IMG/VR virus record: IMGVR_UViG_3300030331_002896
Span: 1-36,565 of that record
Length of the DNA: 36,565 bases
Source of the DNA: a virus
Strand: one strand, 5' to 3'
Shown here: positions 19,901-27,052 of the stretch, in pieces
Numbering within the stretch: position 1 is the first letter of the stretch
Layout: each line of letters starts with the position of its first letter
Translations under genes and position numbers: made by a program
Notes under the pieces: model-generated
Told to the model about the DNA's origin: nothing
The model's database searches: none
What the model saw: only the letters and a program-made list of their open reading frames with translations

Positions 19901-21366
19901 TCTGCTCCGACTTGGTTGAGGATCGAATCACATGTCGAAAAGTAAGGTTCGTAGTGTCGAGTCGTAGCGGATCCAACTATATAAGGTTCACCATTCATAA
20001 ATTCTCTACAAGCCCCACCAGTAAATCCAACGTTATCAGATAGATCATTTTGGGGGTCAGAACACCCGCAGGGATTGATACCACATGTATCAATCAACGA
20101 AGTATCAATTCTTTTGGTCTCGTCGAAGAAGGGCAATCCGAGCGGGTCTGAGCTCCAGTTGGATCTTACCAAACCCTTTCCGCAACCAAACTCAAGCAGA
20201 TAGTCTGACTCTGGGTATTGGAATTGTTCCGTCCTTCCCGGTGCGGTGAATCCAGCTAAGGCAAAAGTACACCCAGTCTCAGTGAAAGTGGGAGGAGAAC
20301 AGGGACCACTAATGGTCGGCGTTAGGAAAAGATTACAGAAAGTAACACCCTCTTCATATGTGATATACGCAAAGAACGCTTTATATGCAGAGTTGGAACA
20401 ACCAGCACAATCATTTCCAGTTATGTTTATCATTCTACTTGGATCGATTTGATTTGTATTTGTTATTCCAGGCCCAAAATCCTCAACAGACACAAAATGT
20501 CCAGTGTTAGTGATGCAGTAATGAGGCGTGATCCCGCCTTGGGTTTCAGAGAGAGGATCTCTAATTGAAGGAGACTCTGGCATATCAACATTAATTGGAC
20601 ATCCGTTTTCGCCGGGCCCTGCTGGTCCTAAGTAGGACAATGATCCGGAGGCATCACAGAGTTCACAGTTGGAATTTTGCGGGCAACCCTCGGCACATGT
20701 GCTGGTGGTGCATAGACAATTAGGTGACACGTAAGGCACGCTAATACCGCAATGAATTGCATCTCCCGTTACACCACCGAAACAAAAATCGCACATTTCG
20801 TCTTCAGTTGGAATGCAGAAAGTGTGTCCAAATTGCGTACAATTAACTCCAGTTTCTATGCAACATTCATCACTTAATCGATCATCCGGTCCTCCAGTCC
20901 TACAAAATATGTCCTCCGGACCAACGGCGCACAGATCCTGTGCGTTCGCATTTTGGGGTGCTCCACAATTAGTCGTAAGGTGATTTTGAGAATTCGCAGA
21001 AATTCTATTAACGATGTTCTTGAAAAAACAATTTAGTCCTTTTACATAATCTCCCGTACAAGAACAAAACTCTTCATCAGGCATCCCTACTGGTGGGCCC
21101 TCATAAACATCGCTGGTTTTATCGATACAATTATTCGGTGGATAAGTTCTCGGCCTGTTGTAATCTATGCACTCAGATGTCATTGTACAATCATAAATGT
21201 AAGCAAAGGCTGGTTTGTCTGGGACTGGGAAATTGTCAAAACCAAACACTACGTGTTCCGTACCAGTTAAACCAAAACAATAAGTATCACCACCGGGGGT
21301 TGGTCCACCCGGAGTCACTACTGATCTGAAATGTTTGAATCCCATTCGGCCAGCATTAAAGAACAT
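16972..21366 (-). CDS. Giant cysteine-rich putative adhesin, 1464 aa
   Basis: This is the largest gene in the window, with ATG 21366, a GGAG site and a TATAAATG late element. By eye about 36 cysteines fall in the first ~480 residues in short clusters (EFCSCTG, DECCIETGVNC, CDFCFGG, NCLCTTSTCAEGCPQNSNC, NPCGCSD), with few later. The rest is rich in Asn, Gly, Ser, Tyr and Trp with no long helices. This is typical of beta-rich extracellular or receptor-binding proteins. There is no signal peptide (MFFNAGRMGFKHFRS) or membrane segment, so it is more likely a virion tail/fibre protein than a secreted one. I recognise no domain. Disulfide-type content is unusual for a cytoplasmically assembled virion protein. 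Confidence 0.7.
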   Translation of the reverse strand: MFFNAGRMGFKHFRSVVTPGGPTPGGDTYCFGLTGTEHVVFGFDNFPVPDKPAFAYIYDCTMTSECIDYNRPRTYPPNNCIDKTSDVYEGPPVGMPDEEFCSCTGDYVKGLNCFFKNIVNRISANSQNHLTTNCGAPQNANAQDLCAVGPEDIFCRTGGPDDRLSDECCIETGVNCTQFGHTFCIPTEDEMCDFCFGGVTGDAIHCGISVPYVSPNCLCTTSTCAEGCPQNSNCELCDASGSLSYLGPAGPGENGCPINVDMPESPSIRDPLSETQGGITPHYCITNTGHFVSVEDFGPGITNTNQIDPSRMINITGNDCAGCSNSAYKAFFAYITYEEGVTFCNLFLTPTISGPCSPPTFTETGCTFALAGFTAPGRTEQFQYPESDYLLEFGCGKGLVRSNWSSDPLGLPFFDETKRIDTSLIDTCGINPCGCSDPQNDLSDNVGFTGGACREFMNGEPYIVGSATTRHYEPYFSTCDSILNQVGADPQPSNTGDLVVNPTIENARTPFAREAVNRIGVRSEELFDLPIISTGIARSFFAPWTDNFIDRVAINAASLSVANEGVAFSVYPASNYHSWFSGPMFDIIHGNSDSFAFESPAGAIDDQLRFRGSITPQTTAPITIRGQQHPQLFGNFITPPGFFGYAKEARENITNRGYMNSWGAVKLNEFYRQPDSVWTGGTLPSFNEVLTNGIEAPPNQTPGSANPSATHLQSNPMGLTGYCGMGWCSMIGRQNCSWLNPRFTVLSNWLWVGAGNSAAYKPGTEKYAGSTYWTNAELDKIQSELFGIGAPGLPDRGFGGAGIGENIEPITGSVFQPEQRVFSVTTLLSQLPRSDDEDDHGPSGLPTSQYPCYYSGANFRPEWTVGDGVRKFQIVERLQEPAGTGRGGERSNTCPQEFNESGGANDVNGTARVNYGLFRDATRPYEQNQRYHGMDRWESDSAVGHRGGLLGSDVVDGIMPSPSILSYYPLNIVGGYLYAGPKTVDTYGQPTVSLSDLNEVTGIGNANGFLYGGFGRDISWRQKGDRNDKTLYLNPDGSQATGATTPDSNQSDQYSSHHAQRLYNSGSDTNSATTAKVLDLPYQQTGKVLDMISNCEYRGWQYLAASHCLLDISSQGISTISSKFAGCTAFYRPPSAGSFPASDGSNATSTYQFNGNGWWYRTHEQLSRGIDECGWTSGIGPAGWVKHEHGWYPDYDVTDGTVLSQQMETGKNAGDEGANLGDNRYTQPNADFLNSSSSSFSRHVKNDIGGFVPGEESLIIPSQVGNDNLNNGWTACSMKSPFSDYQRQATDTHFPQINSGYYPVSSAGGIEILNDTKMFDAVFAWRDGLSAGFGGHPGIEAGGYFTLISQNGDTLQIRATGGVASMLGSTFSDPINLNIRPYDASLEVFGFTGDDADLICATNADIDKPYLGACSRIHDKTNGGFNSRVYFSSFSGSDSNQVAEIDDVICTLASHAAPNGITGA

Positions 21367-21394
21367 GCGGTATCACTCCATTTTCTAGAACCTA

Positions 21395-21402
21395 CATTTA
21401 TA
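21395..21402 (-). promoter_or_regulatory. Late-type promoter TATAAATG
   Basis: One mismatch from the T4 late consensus on the minus strand, 29 nt upstream of the 1464-aa gene, in the 60-nt divergent gap before the HNH gene. Confidence 0.5.
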
Positions 21403-21426
21403 TATATGTATGATTGAGGAGGTTTT

Positions 21427-21963
21427 ATGACGAGAAGTGTACTCCTACTAAACGCAAGTGAAGAAGTACTTTCAATCATAGATTGGAAAAAAGCAATCAG
21501 ACTCATCGAGTCGGGAAAAGCAAAAGCACCCCACAACTACAAAGAAAACTATTCGGTAAGGACGGTCAAAGGGAAATACACACTACCCGCTGCGATCGTC
21601 CTTGTTCAATATGTTCACATACCTTGGGACAACGACCCACAACCAACGAGAAAAAATGTCTTCAGACGGGACAACTGGACCTGCCAATACTGCGGATTTA
21701 GATCGAAGAATCCAAGAACTCTCACAATCGATCACGTTCATCCTCGGAGCCGGGGAGGAGATTCGTCGTGGACGAACCTCATTACGTCGTGCGAGAGTTG
21801 TAACCATTCTAAGTCTAATAAATCTCTCAAAGAAGCGAAAATGAAATTGAATTATAAACCATACAAACCATCTTTCTGTACACTCCGACTTGTCGGACTG
21901 GATAATCAGGGAAAACAAATCTGGAGAAGATGGTTAACTATAAATATGAAGAAACCCATTTAA
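21427..21963 (+). CDS. HNH endonuclease, 178 aa
   Basis: GAGGAGG precedes ATG 21427. The N-terminus SVLLLNASEEVLSIIDWKKA, then IRLIESGKAK is the classic opening of the widespread HNH family whose members begin VLNASYEPL..W.rAi.L...gKA. Residues ~85-135 hold the nuclease: RRDNWTCQYCG, TIDHVHPRSRGGDSSWTNL and SCESCNHSK, giving two CxxC zinc pairs around the DHV...N core. It may be a free-standing homing or repair nuclease. All core residues are present. A late promoter for the next gene lies inside its 3' end. Confidence 0.9.
   Translation: MTRSVLLLNASEEVLSIIDWKKAIRLIESGKAKAPHNYKENYSVRTVKGKYTLPAAIVLVQYVHIPWDNDPQPTRKNVFRRDNWTCQYCGFRSKNPRTLTIDHVHPRSRGGDSSWTNLITSCESCNHSKSNKSLKEAKMKLNYKPYKPSFCTLRLVGLDNQGKQIWRRWLTINMKKPI
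21939..21946 (+). promoter_or_regulatory. T4-like late promoter TATAAATA
   Basis: Exact consensus inside the last codons of the HNH gene, 31 nt before the ATG of the 127-aa gene. Confidence 0.6.
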
Positions 21964-21976
21964 GAGAGGCAATGTA

Positions 21977-22360
21977 ATGGCAGATGATAACGACTTCATG
22001 GAAGGATTCGACAGTGACGAATCCTACGGATTTATGGCTGTCAATGAGGATGAACTCAAAGACATCCTTGGTGGTAAAGCAGCAGAGACCGCATCACCAG
22101 AAGAAATTGAAAACATCAAAAACAAACTAGATATGATTCTTGAGATGAACTCCACCTGCGAAGGTGCGAACGCGGTCAAGGATCAGTACGACGAACTACT
22201 CAAAGCAAAACTCGGGGAGATTCAATCACTCATCTTCCCACTACTCATCAACCTCAAAAAGAACTCTGATAAAGACTATCTGTACTGGCCTGGATCACAG
22301 AGATCTTCACAGTGTGAACTGCAAATGCAGAAAATTCTCAACCTCACCCAATCATCATAA
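21977..22360 (+). CDS. Conserved marine T4-like phage protein, 127 aa
   Basis: AGAGAGG precedes the ATG. The N-terminus is acidic (ADDNDFMEGFDSDESYGFMA) and is followed by a helix pair. The C-terminal phrase KDYLYWPGSQRSSQCELQMQ then KILNLT resembles a motif I recall in T4-like cyanophage hypothetical proteins (YLYWP.R...CELQIQKIL). The function is unknown. It opens the plus-strand late gene cluster, with TATAAATA upstream and another late element immediately after it. Confidence 0.68.
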   Translation: MADDNDFMEGFDSDESYGFMAVNEDELKDILGGKAAETASPEEIENIKNKLDMILEMNSTCEGANAVKDQYDELLKAKLGEIQSLIFPLLINLKKNSDKDYLYWPGSQRSSQCELQMQKILNLTQSS

Positions 22361-22362
22361 AT

Positions 22363-22370
22363 CATAAATA
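22363..22370 (+). promoter_or_regulatory. Late-type promoter CATAAATA
   Basis: One mismatch from consensus, 26 nt before ATG 22396, with AAGGAG between. Confidence 0.55.
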
Positions 22371-22395
22371 AAAAAAGTCCAACAAGGAGATATCA

Positions 22396-23430
22396 ATGTC
22401 TATTCAACGTCAACTATACCTAGAGCGAATGAAAAAGTTAGTCGAAATGGATCCCAAGAAGCATGTCAAGAAGAATCCCGAAACCGGAATGTTCTGTGTT
22501 TATAACAAGAGCGGGAAGAAGGTTAAGGAATTCAAGAGTGAAGCAGATGCCAACAAGTATGCAATTGACAACCATGACGCACTCATGAAGGAAGACGTTG
22601 ACGAAGCAGTTACCGCAAATGTCAAGTTTAAGAGTGATAATGCCGGCGCGGCTGCGCTCGGATCCGAGACCTCACGAACAGGTTTACTTGATGGAGGCAA
22701 AAAAGTCAAAGACGGTGAGTATAGACTTACCTTCAAGAACGACCGCATGAAAGATAAGTTCATGAAGAAATACTCCATGAAACTCGAAGACGTTGAACAG
22801 GTTGATGAGATGATGCCTCACGGTATGAACTTGAGTGTGAAGAGCATAGAGAAAACACCCTCGATGATCGCGTACCGTAAAAAGGTCAAGCAGGATCACG
22901 AAAAGAGAATGCAACAACAGACACGAACGTCGGCCGACAGAGAAAAAGAAAGACTAGCAAAACGAGAGGCTAATCTTTACGCACACAAGGGAACTCACTT
23001 CTTCAAGGGTGGCGAACCATACGATGGTCCTGTTCATAAAATGCCCAACGGTGAAGTTCACACCGGGAAAACTCACACGAAGGACTCTAAAAGAGTTTTC
23101 CATACCAAGAAGGACTCTATGAAAGAAAGTGTTGAACTCTCAGAAGCCGATAAGGTAATGATCAACGAACTGTTCCTCTTCATCACCAACGACGCACAAC
23201 TCTACCGACAGAGAATCACCCCACTCATCAAGAACTACCAGAGAAAGATGAAGAAGGGTATCTTCGATCAGGAGATGGCAGTCAAGGGTTTCCTATACGC
23301 AGTCAACGACGGAATCAAGAAGTACAACAAAGAGTTTGGTTCTGGTAGTATGAAACTCTCCAAGCAGGAGAAGGAAGCAGTCGCAACCAAACTGCTCGAC
23401 TATTATCAGGAAGAACTCGCCGGAGGGTGA
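22396..23430 (+). CDS. Basic virion-interior-type protein, 344 aa
   Basis: AAGGAG precedes the ATG. The Lys-rich N-terminus (KKHVKKNPETGMFCVYNKSG) is followed by an acidic site (MKEDVDEAVTAN), then a KDGEYRLTFKNDRMKDKFMK segment like the EFADKE..A.KFM segment of the 383-aa protein. Near residue 240 SMKESVELSE|ADK resembles a prohead-protease site. The last ~94 residues (LFITNDAQLYRQRITPLIKN, YQRKMKKGIFDQEMAVKGFL) form a helical domain I recall from marine phage proteins. GAAGGA before an internal ATG at 23119 could give a 103-residue C-terminal product starting MKESVELSEADK. Confidence 0.68.
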   Translation: MSIQRQLYLERMKKLVEMDPKKHVKKNPETGMFCVYNKSGKKVKEFKSEADANKYAIDNHDALMKEDVDEAVTANVKFKSDNAGAAALGSETSRTGLLDGGKKVKDGEYRLTFKNDRMKDKFMKKYSMKLEDVEQVDEMMPHGMNLSVKSIEKTPSMIAYRKKVKQDHEKRMQQQTRTSADREKERLAKREANLYAHKGTHFFKGGEPYDGPVHKMPNGEVHTGKTHTKDSKRVFHTKKDSMKESVELSEADKVMINELFLFITNDAQLYRQRITPLIKNYQRKMKKGIFDQEMAVKGFLYAVNDGIKKYNKEFGSGSMKLSKQEKEAVATKLLDYYQEELAGG

Positions 23431-23434
23431 CCCA

Positions 23435-24544
23435 ATGGCGCAATCAGGTGCTGGTGCCGATCTAACACGCATAGCCGAATCCGCTCAATGTCTTTTTGCT
23501 GCGGTTCGGTTTTATATCAAACCCAGTCGAGACCTGAAACCAGAAGACATCTCCGAATCTGTACTAAAAAAGAGCATGAAACATGTCGATGTTGATGATC
23601 CAAGGATCATAAAAAACATCTTCAATAAACTAGATACCACATGGTTTGTTTCCTTGTGTATAACTGCCAACAAAATGTATAAATTGGTCGGTAGTAAAAA
23701 ATCAAACAAAAGATATATTTTCCACAGAGGATCCAAGTGGGTTGATGCGTTTGAAAACCAGTATAAAGTCTGGAATACAGAATCCGGTAAAGTATTTTCA
23801 AACCTCAACAAATATACGCCCGCTGACATATGGATCATATCCTCAACCGGTGCAAAAAAGGATTGGAAAAGTTGCCCCAACTTTGGAGAAGCTAACAGGT
23901 ATTTGTTGGACGCATATAAAAGCGGAGATGTTGTTGGTGTGTCCCTAAAGAAAACTAGTGTGGGTACGGTCTCCTTCTTCAATATGCCGCAGTCCACTCG
24001 GTACAATTTCAAATACACAAAGAGTATTCTAACAAGTGGTGACTTCTTCGCCAGTAAAGATGTTTACTTAGAATACGATAAAGGTAAGATTCAGTTCCGA
24101 TCCTTTTCGTCCAGACCAACAGGATGGCAGGGGGAGATCAAGGGAGCAGAAGCAAACTTGGGTAAAGTATCCGGGGGACCACTCAACAAAATCATTGTCG
24201 ATACATTCCCCAGAAAGAGTTCCAACATCATCTCAATATCAGACTCCGATGCGATTGCGAGTGAAGTAACCAATCCCAAAAATCTGTCTGAGAGTTTTAT
24301 CAATGATTTTTACTATTACTACAAACAGGTAGATCGTGGTAGTAAGAAATTGAGCAAATCCGAAATTGCAGTTGGGTTGAGAAAAAAAGAAGCAACTTGG
24401 ATTTATTCAAAGTATCTTGGGATGGAATTGTTAACTCTATTCGAAGATTTGACCGGTCCAGAGAGAAACAAACTAATGACATCCATTCTTCTGTACGCGA
24501 TGTCCTCCAGTAAAATGAGCGCACCCTTTGTAAAGATAGGATAA
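23435..24544 (+). CDS. Conserved phage protein of unknown function, 369 aa
   Basis: GGAGGG precedes ATG 23435. It begins SGAGADLTRIAESAQCLFAA and carries the phrase NKYTPADIWIISSTGAKKDW (residues ~126-145), a W/P-A-D-I-W motif seen in phage and plasmid proteins of unknown role. Later come VVGVSLKKT, a Ser-rich FRSFSSRPTGWQGEIKG and a C-terminal helical region (YLGMELLTLFEDLTG). The VGVSLKK and SRPxGW elements suggest an alpha/beta enzyme-like domain, but I cannot assign a reaction. Its genome position inside the packaged-protein cluster suggests a virion or early-infection role. Confidence 0.6.
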   Translation: MAQSGAGADLTRIAESAQCLFAAVRFYIKPSRDLKPEDISESVLKKSMKHVDVDDPRIIKNIFNKLDTTWFVSLCITANKMYKLVGSKKSNKRYIFHRGSKWVDAFENQYKVWNTESGKVFSNLNKYTPADIWIISSTGAKKDWKSCPNFGEANRYLLDAYKSGDVVGVSLKKTSVGTVSFFNMPQSTRYNFKYTKSILTSGDFFASKDVYLEYDKGKIQFRSFSSRPTGWQGEIKGAEANLGKVSGGPLNKIIVDTFPRKSSNIISISDSDAIASEVTNPKNLSESFINDFYYYYKQVDRGSKKLSKSEIAVGLRKKEATWIYSKYLGMELLTLFEDLTGPERNKLMTSILLYAMSSSKMSAPFVKIG

Positions 24545-24545
24545 C

Positions 24546-25073
24546 ATGAGATCATTCAAAGAACATCTTCAACTACTCCGCGAACCCGAGATTCTCGACC
24601 GACTCGTCCAACAGCTGATGGACAAGGGTAAGTCGAAGGACGCTGCATACGCAATCGCAACTGCATCCCTCCAGAAAAACGGCGTACTTAAGCCAGGCAC
24701 TCAACAACTCACAGCAAAAGGCGAAAAAAGAAACAGTATGTCTGCTGGTGAGAGAGCCAAGGACCGGGCTGCGAAGAAGGACGGGAATAAACCCGAGGAG
24801 TACAGTTATAATAAAAAAACCAACCTCGCAACCAAGAAGGAAGACCGCGACTACAAGCGCGAGTACCAAACCTTTCACGGGAAACCACAGGAGAGACGTA
24901 GACGGTCCCTGAGAGTCCTGGCGAGACGAGAGATGGAGAAGAGGGGGAGAGTCAGTAAGGGAGACGGCAAGGACGTAGACCACCGTAAACCCCTCTCCAA
25001 AGGTGGGACAAACGCGATATCAAACCTAAAAATCGTGGACAAGTCCTCCAACCGGTCAAAGAAAAATACTTGA
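24546..25073 (+). CDS. HNH-type nuclease with capsid-targeting-like leader, 175 aa
   Basis: Starts MRSFKEHLQLLREPEILDRL, a leader with L-R-E at residues 11-13 as a candidate prohead cleavage signal. Next comes a helical module (DKGKSKDAAYAIATASLQKN) and a very basic linker (~60-125). The C-terminus GKDVDHRKPLSKGGTNAISN, then KIVDKSSNRSK is an HNH core: D-H, N and the final N-R-S-K. The zinc cysteine pairs of the HNH protein at 21427 are absent, as in many short phage HNH domains. Leader plus nuclease suggests a nuclease packaged in the head and delivered with DNA; this is inference. Confidence 0.68.
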   Translation: MRSFKEHLQLLREPEILDRLVQQLMDKGKSKDAAYAIATASLQKNGVLKPGTQQLTAKGEKRNSMSAGERAKDRAAKKDGNKPEEYSYNKKTNLATKKEDRDYKREYQTFHGKPQERRRRSLRVLARREMEKRGRVSKGDGKDVDHRKPLSKGGTNAISNLKIVDKSSNRSKKNT

Positions 25074-25097
25074 CTTTTAACATAAATAGTGTATAAT
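25070..25097 (+). promoter_or_regulatory. Sigma70-type promoter with embedded late element
   Basis: TTGACT (25070-25075), 16-nt spacer, TATAAT (25092-25097). The spacer contains CATAAATA (25081-25088), a one-mismatch late element. The exonuclease gene could thus be read by both early and late RNA polymerase forms. The predicted start is near 25102-25105. Confidence 0.8.
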
Positions 25098-25116
25098 ATG
25101 GATTGTGAGAATTGTT

Positions 25117-25812
25117 ATGAAAAGTTTTAATCATTTAGAGACACCTCAGTTGGATGATCTCAAATCAGAGACCACAGAGAACGGTAGGCACTACCTCACC
25201 CCAACAGGCGAAAAGTACCCATCTGTCACCACGGTCACTGGCCACGAAAAGAAAAAGTTCTTCAAGGAATGGAGAAAGAACAACCCCGAAGAGTCGAAGC
25301 GAGTACTTCGACGCGGGAACAAGTTCCACGCCATCATCGAAGACTACCTACAGAACAAAGAAGTCTCCTATAAGGATGTGGATGCAAACTCATGGGATCT
25401 CTTTGAACAGGTCATTCCTCTTCTAGACAACATCGATAACATCGTCGCACAGGAAGTTCCTCTCTGGAGCAACACCCTGATGCTTGCGGGTAGAGTTGAC
25501 TGTCTTGCAGAGTATAATGGTGTTCTTTCCGTGGTTGATTTCAAAGGTTCGACTCGAAAGAAGAGAAAGTCGGACATCACCGAGTATTTCATGCAGTCTA
25601 CGGCTTACGCAATCATGTGGCAGGAGCGAACTGGACAACCAATTGAACAAATCGTAATCCTGATTTCCAACGAAGACGGAGAAATTCAGGAATTTGTTGC
25701 GAATCCCCTCGATTATTGCGAACCCCTAAGGCAATGTATCAATAAATACTGGGTAGAACGAAAGGATAATCATGACAATTCAACCGTTCAAATCCTTTCT
25801 GACGGAAGCTAA
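25117..25812 (+). CDS. PD-(D/E)XK exonuclease, MGME1/RecB-like, 231 aa
   Basis: The start is taken at ATG 25117 (MKSFNHLETPQ); a GTG at 25105 sits at the predicted transcript start. Motifs: GEKYPSVTTVTGHEKKKFFK, RRGNKFHAIIEDYL (conserved G..H...E), ILLSN-like middle, AGRVDCLAEYNGVLSVVDFK (the D..DFK active site) and ITEYFMQSTAYAIMW (the Q...Y helix). This is the MGME1-like/RecB nuclease found in T4-like marine phages; it probably processes single-stranded or flap DNA ends in replication and recombination. All catalytic residues are visible. The last 41 nt overlap the start of the next gene. Confidence 0.88.
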   Translation: MKSFNHLETPQLDDLKSETTENGRHYLTPTGEKYPSVTTVTGHEKKKFFKEWRKNNPEESKRVLRRGNKFHAIIEDYLQNKEVSYKDVDANSWDLFEQVIPLLDNIDNIVAQEVPLWSNTLMLAGRVDCLAEYNGVLSVVDFKGSTRKKRKSDITEYFMQSTAYAIMWQERTGQPIEQIVILISNEDGEIQEFVANPLDYCEPLRQCINKYWVERKDNHDNSTVQILSDGS

Positions 25813-26986
25813 GAACGTCCACATGGAGCATCTTGAGGATGCGATCCTCAATGATGGCACCGCCGGCGGTGAACAAGCAATAGAGTTCCTGTCCGCCGTC
25901 ACGGACATGCTTTCTGGTAACAACCAATCTCGCGTAGATCTTACGGTGAAGTGGGACGGAGCTCCCGCGATCTTCGCAGGCATCAATCCGGACAACGGGA
26001 AATTCTTTGTTGGATCGAAATCAGTATTCAATAAAAGAACTCCCAAAATCAACTACACCAATGCAGATATTGACAAGAACCACCCCGGTGGTCTTGGCGA
26101 ACGACTCAAGATCGCACTGAAGTACCTTCCGAAACTCGGGATTAAAGGTATTCTTCAAGGCGATATGATGTTTATTAAATCGGATTTAAAACAGGAGACT
26201 ATCGATGGACAAGAACATGTAACATTTCAACCCAATACTATTGCGTATGCTGTTCCCGTCGATTCAACACTATCCAAGGAAATAAAGTCATCCAAGATGG
26301 GAATTGTTTTCCACACAGCATACAAGGGACGAACCTTCTCGAAGTTAAAGGCCTCGTTTAACCCACGTTTGACTGCGTTAAGAAAGACTAGGGATGTCTG
26401 GTTCCGCGATGCCGCATTTAAAGATGTAAGTGGCACAGCCACGTTTACCAAAGCTGAAACAACAAGAATAAAAAAACAGATATCAAAACTTAAAACATCA
26501 CTAAACTCAGTGAGTAGTTTTTTAGATACATTTATATCCAATACAAGGATAATAGATGAATTGAAAATCTATAGTAATTCGATGGTGAAGCAGGGAGCTG
26601 CCATTGGGTCTGCGGAGGATTTCACAACGTTCGTGAAAGACAAGATGCAGGCCGCTATAGATAACCTTAAAACAGACAGCGCCAAAAAGAGAAAAAGCAC
26701 AGAATTAGAAGACTTGATCTCAGAATTGAAGTCGAATCAGTCTAAGATAGATAAAATTTTCTCTTTATACCGCGATCTGTCTGTCGTTAAGGTTGATGTC
26801 ATTAGAAAGTTAGAGACAATTAAAGACATAGGAACATTTGTACCTACATCAGATGGATATAAGTCTACCGCACCAGAGGGATTTGTAGCGATAGACAGAT
26901 TTAAAAAAGGTTCTACATTAAAACTCGTAGATCGAATGCAGTTCTCAAGACAAAATTTCAATGCTCCGAAGAACTGGACACCCTGA
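25772..26986 (+). CDS. KWDG ligase-like nucleotidyltransferase with capsid-targeting-like leader, 404 aa
   Basis: AAAGGA precedes ATG 25772. The leader MTIQPFKSFLTE|AKN contains FLTE|A, identical to the T4 gp23 prohead-cleavage context (SFLTE|AE). The catalytic part has VKWDGAPAIFAG (K60-x-D-G, the lysine-adenylate motif I of DNA/RNA ligases), KFFVGSKSVF, GILQGDMMF (motif III-like) and GIVFHTAYKG (motif IV-like), and ends KLVDRMQFSRQNF. This matches the DUF6267-type family of T4-like marine phages as I recall it. A role in end-sealing or nucleotidylation is likely but the substrate is unknown. A long helical insertion occupies ~235-350. A terminator follows. Confidence 0.78.
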   Translation: MTIQPFKSFLTEAKNVHMEHLEDAILNDGTAGGEQAIEFLSAVTDMLSGNNQSRVDLTVKWDGAPAIFAGINPDNGKFFVGSKSVFNKRTPKINYTNADIDKNHPGGLGERLKIALKYLPKLGIKGILQGDMMFIKSDLKQETIDGQEHVTFQPNTIAYAVPVDSTLSKEIKSSKMGIVFHTAYKGRTFSKLKASFNPRLTALRKTRDVWFRDAAFKDVSGTATFTKAETTRIKKQISKLKTSLNSVSSFLDTFISNTRIIDELKIYSNSMVKQGAAIGSAEDFTTFVKDKMQAAIDNLKTDSAKKRKSTELEDLISELKSNQSKIDKIFSLYRDLSVVKVDVIRKLETIKDIGTFVPTSDGYKSTAPEGFVAIDRFKKGSTLKLVDRMQFSRQNFNAPKNWTP

Positions 26987-27002
26987 ATCATGGAAGATTA
27001 TC

Positions 27003-27030
27003 AAAAGACGCCGAAAGGCGTCTTTTTTTT
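27003..27030 (+). terminator. Intrinsic terminator
   Basis: AAAAGACGCC/GGCGTCTTTT stem (10 bp) with GAAA tetraloop and a continuous T-run to 27030, directly after the ligase-like gene. Confidence 0.93.
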
Positions 27031-27037
27031 ATAAATA
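27030..27037 (+). promoter_or_regulatory. T4-like late promoter TATAAATA
   Basis: Exact consensus starting in the last T of the terminator, 23 nt before ATG 27053, with GGAG between. The same terminator-then-late-promoter layout as at 10296-10330. Confidence 0.7.
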
Positions 27038-27052
27038 GACTGGAGAACAACC

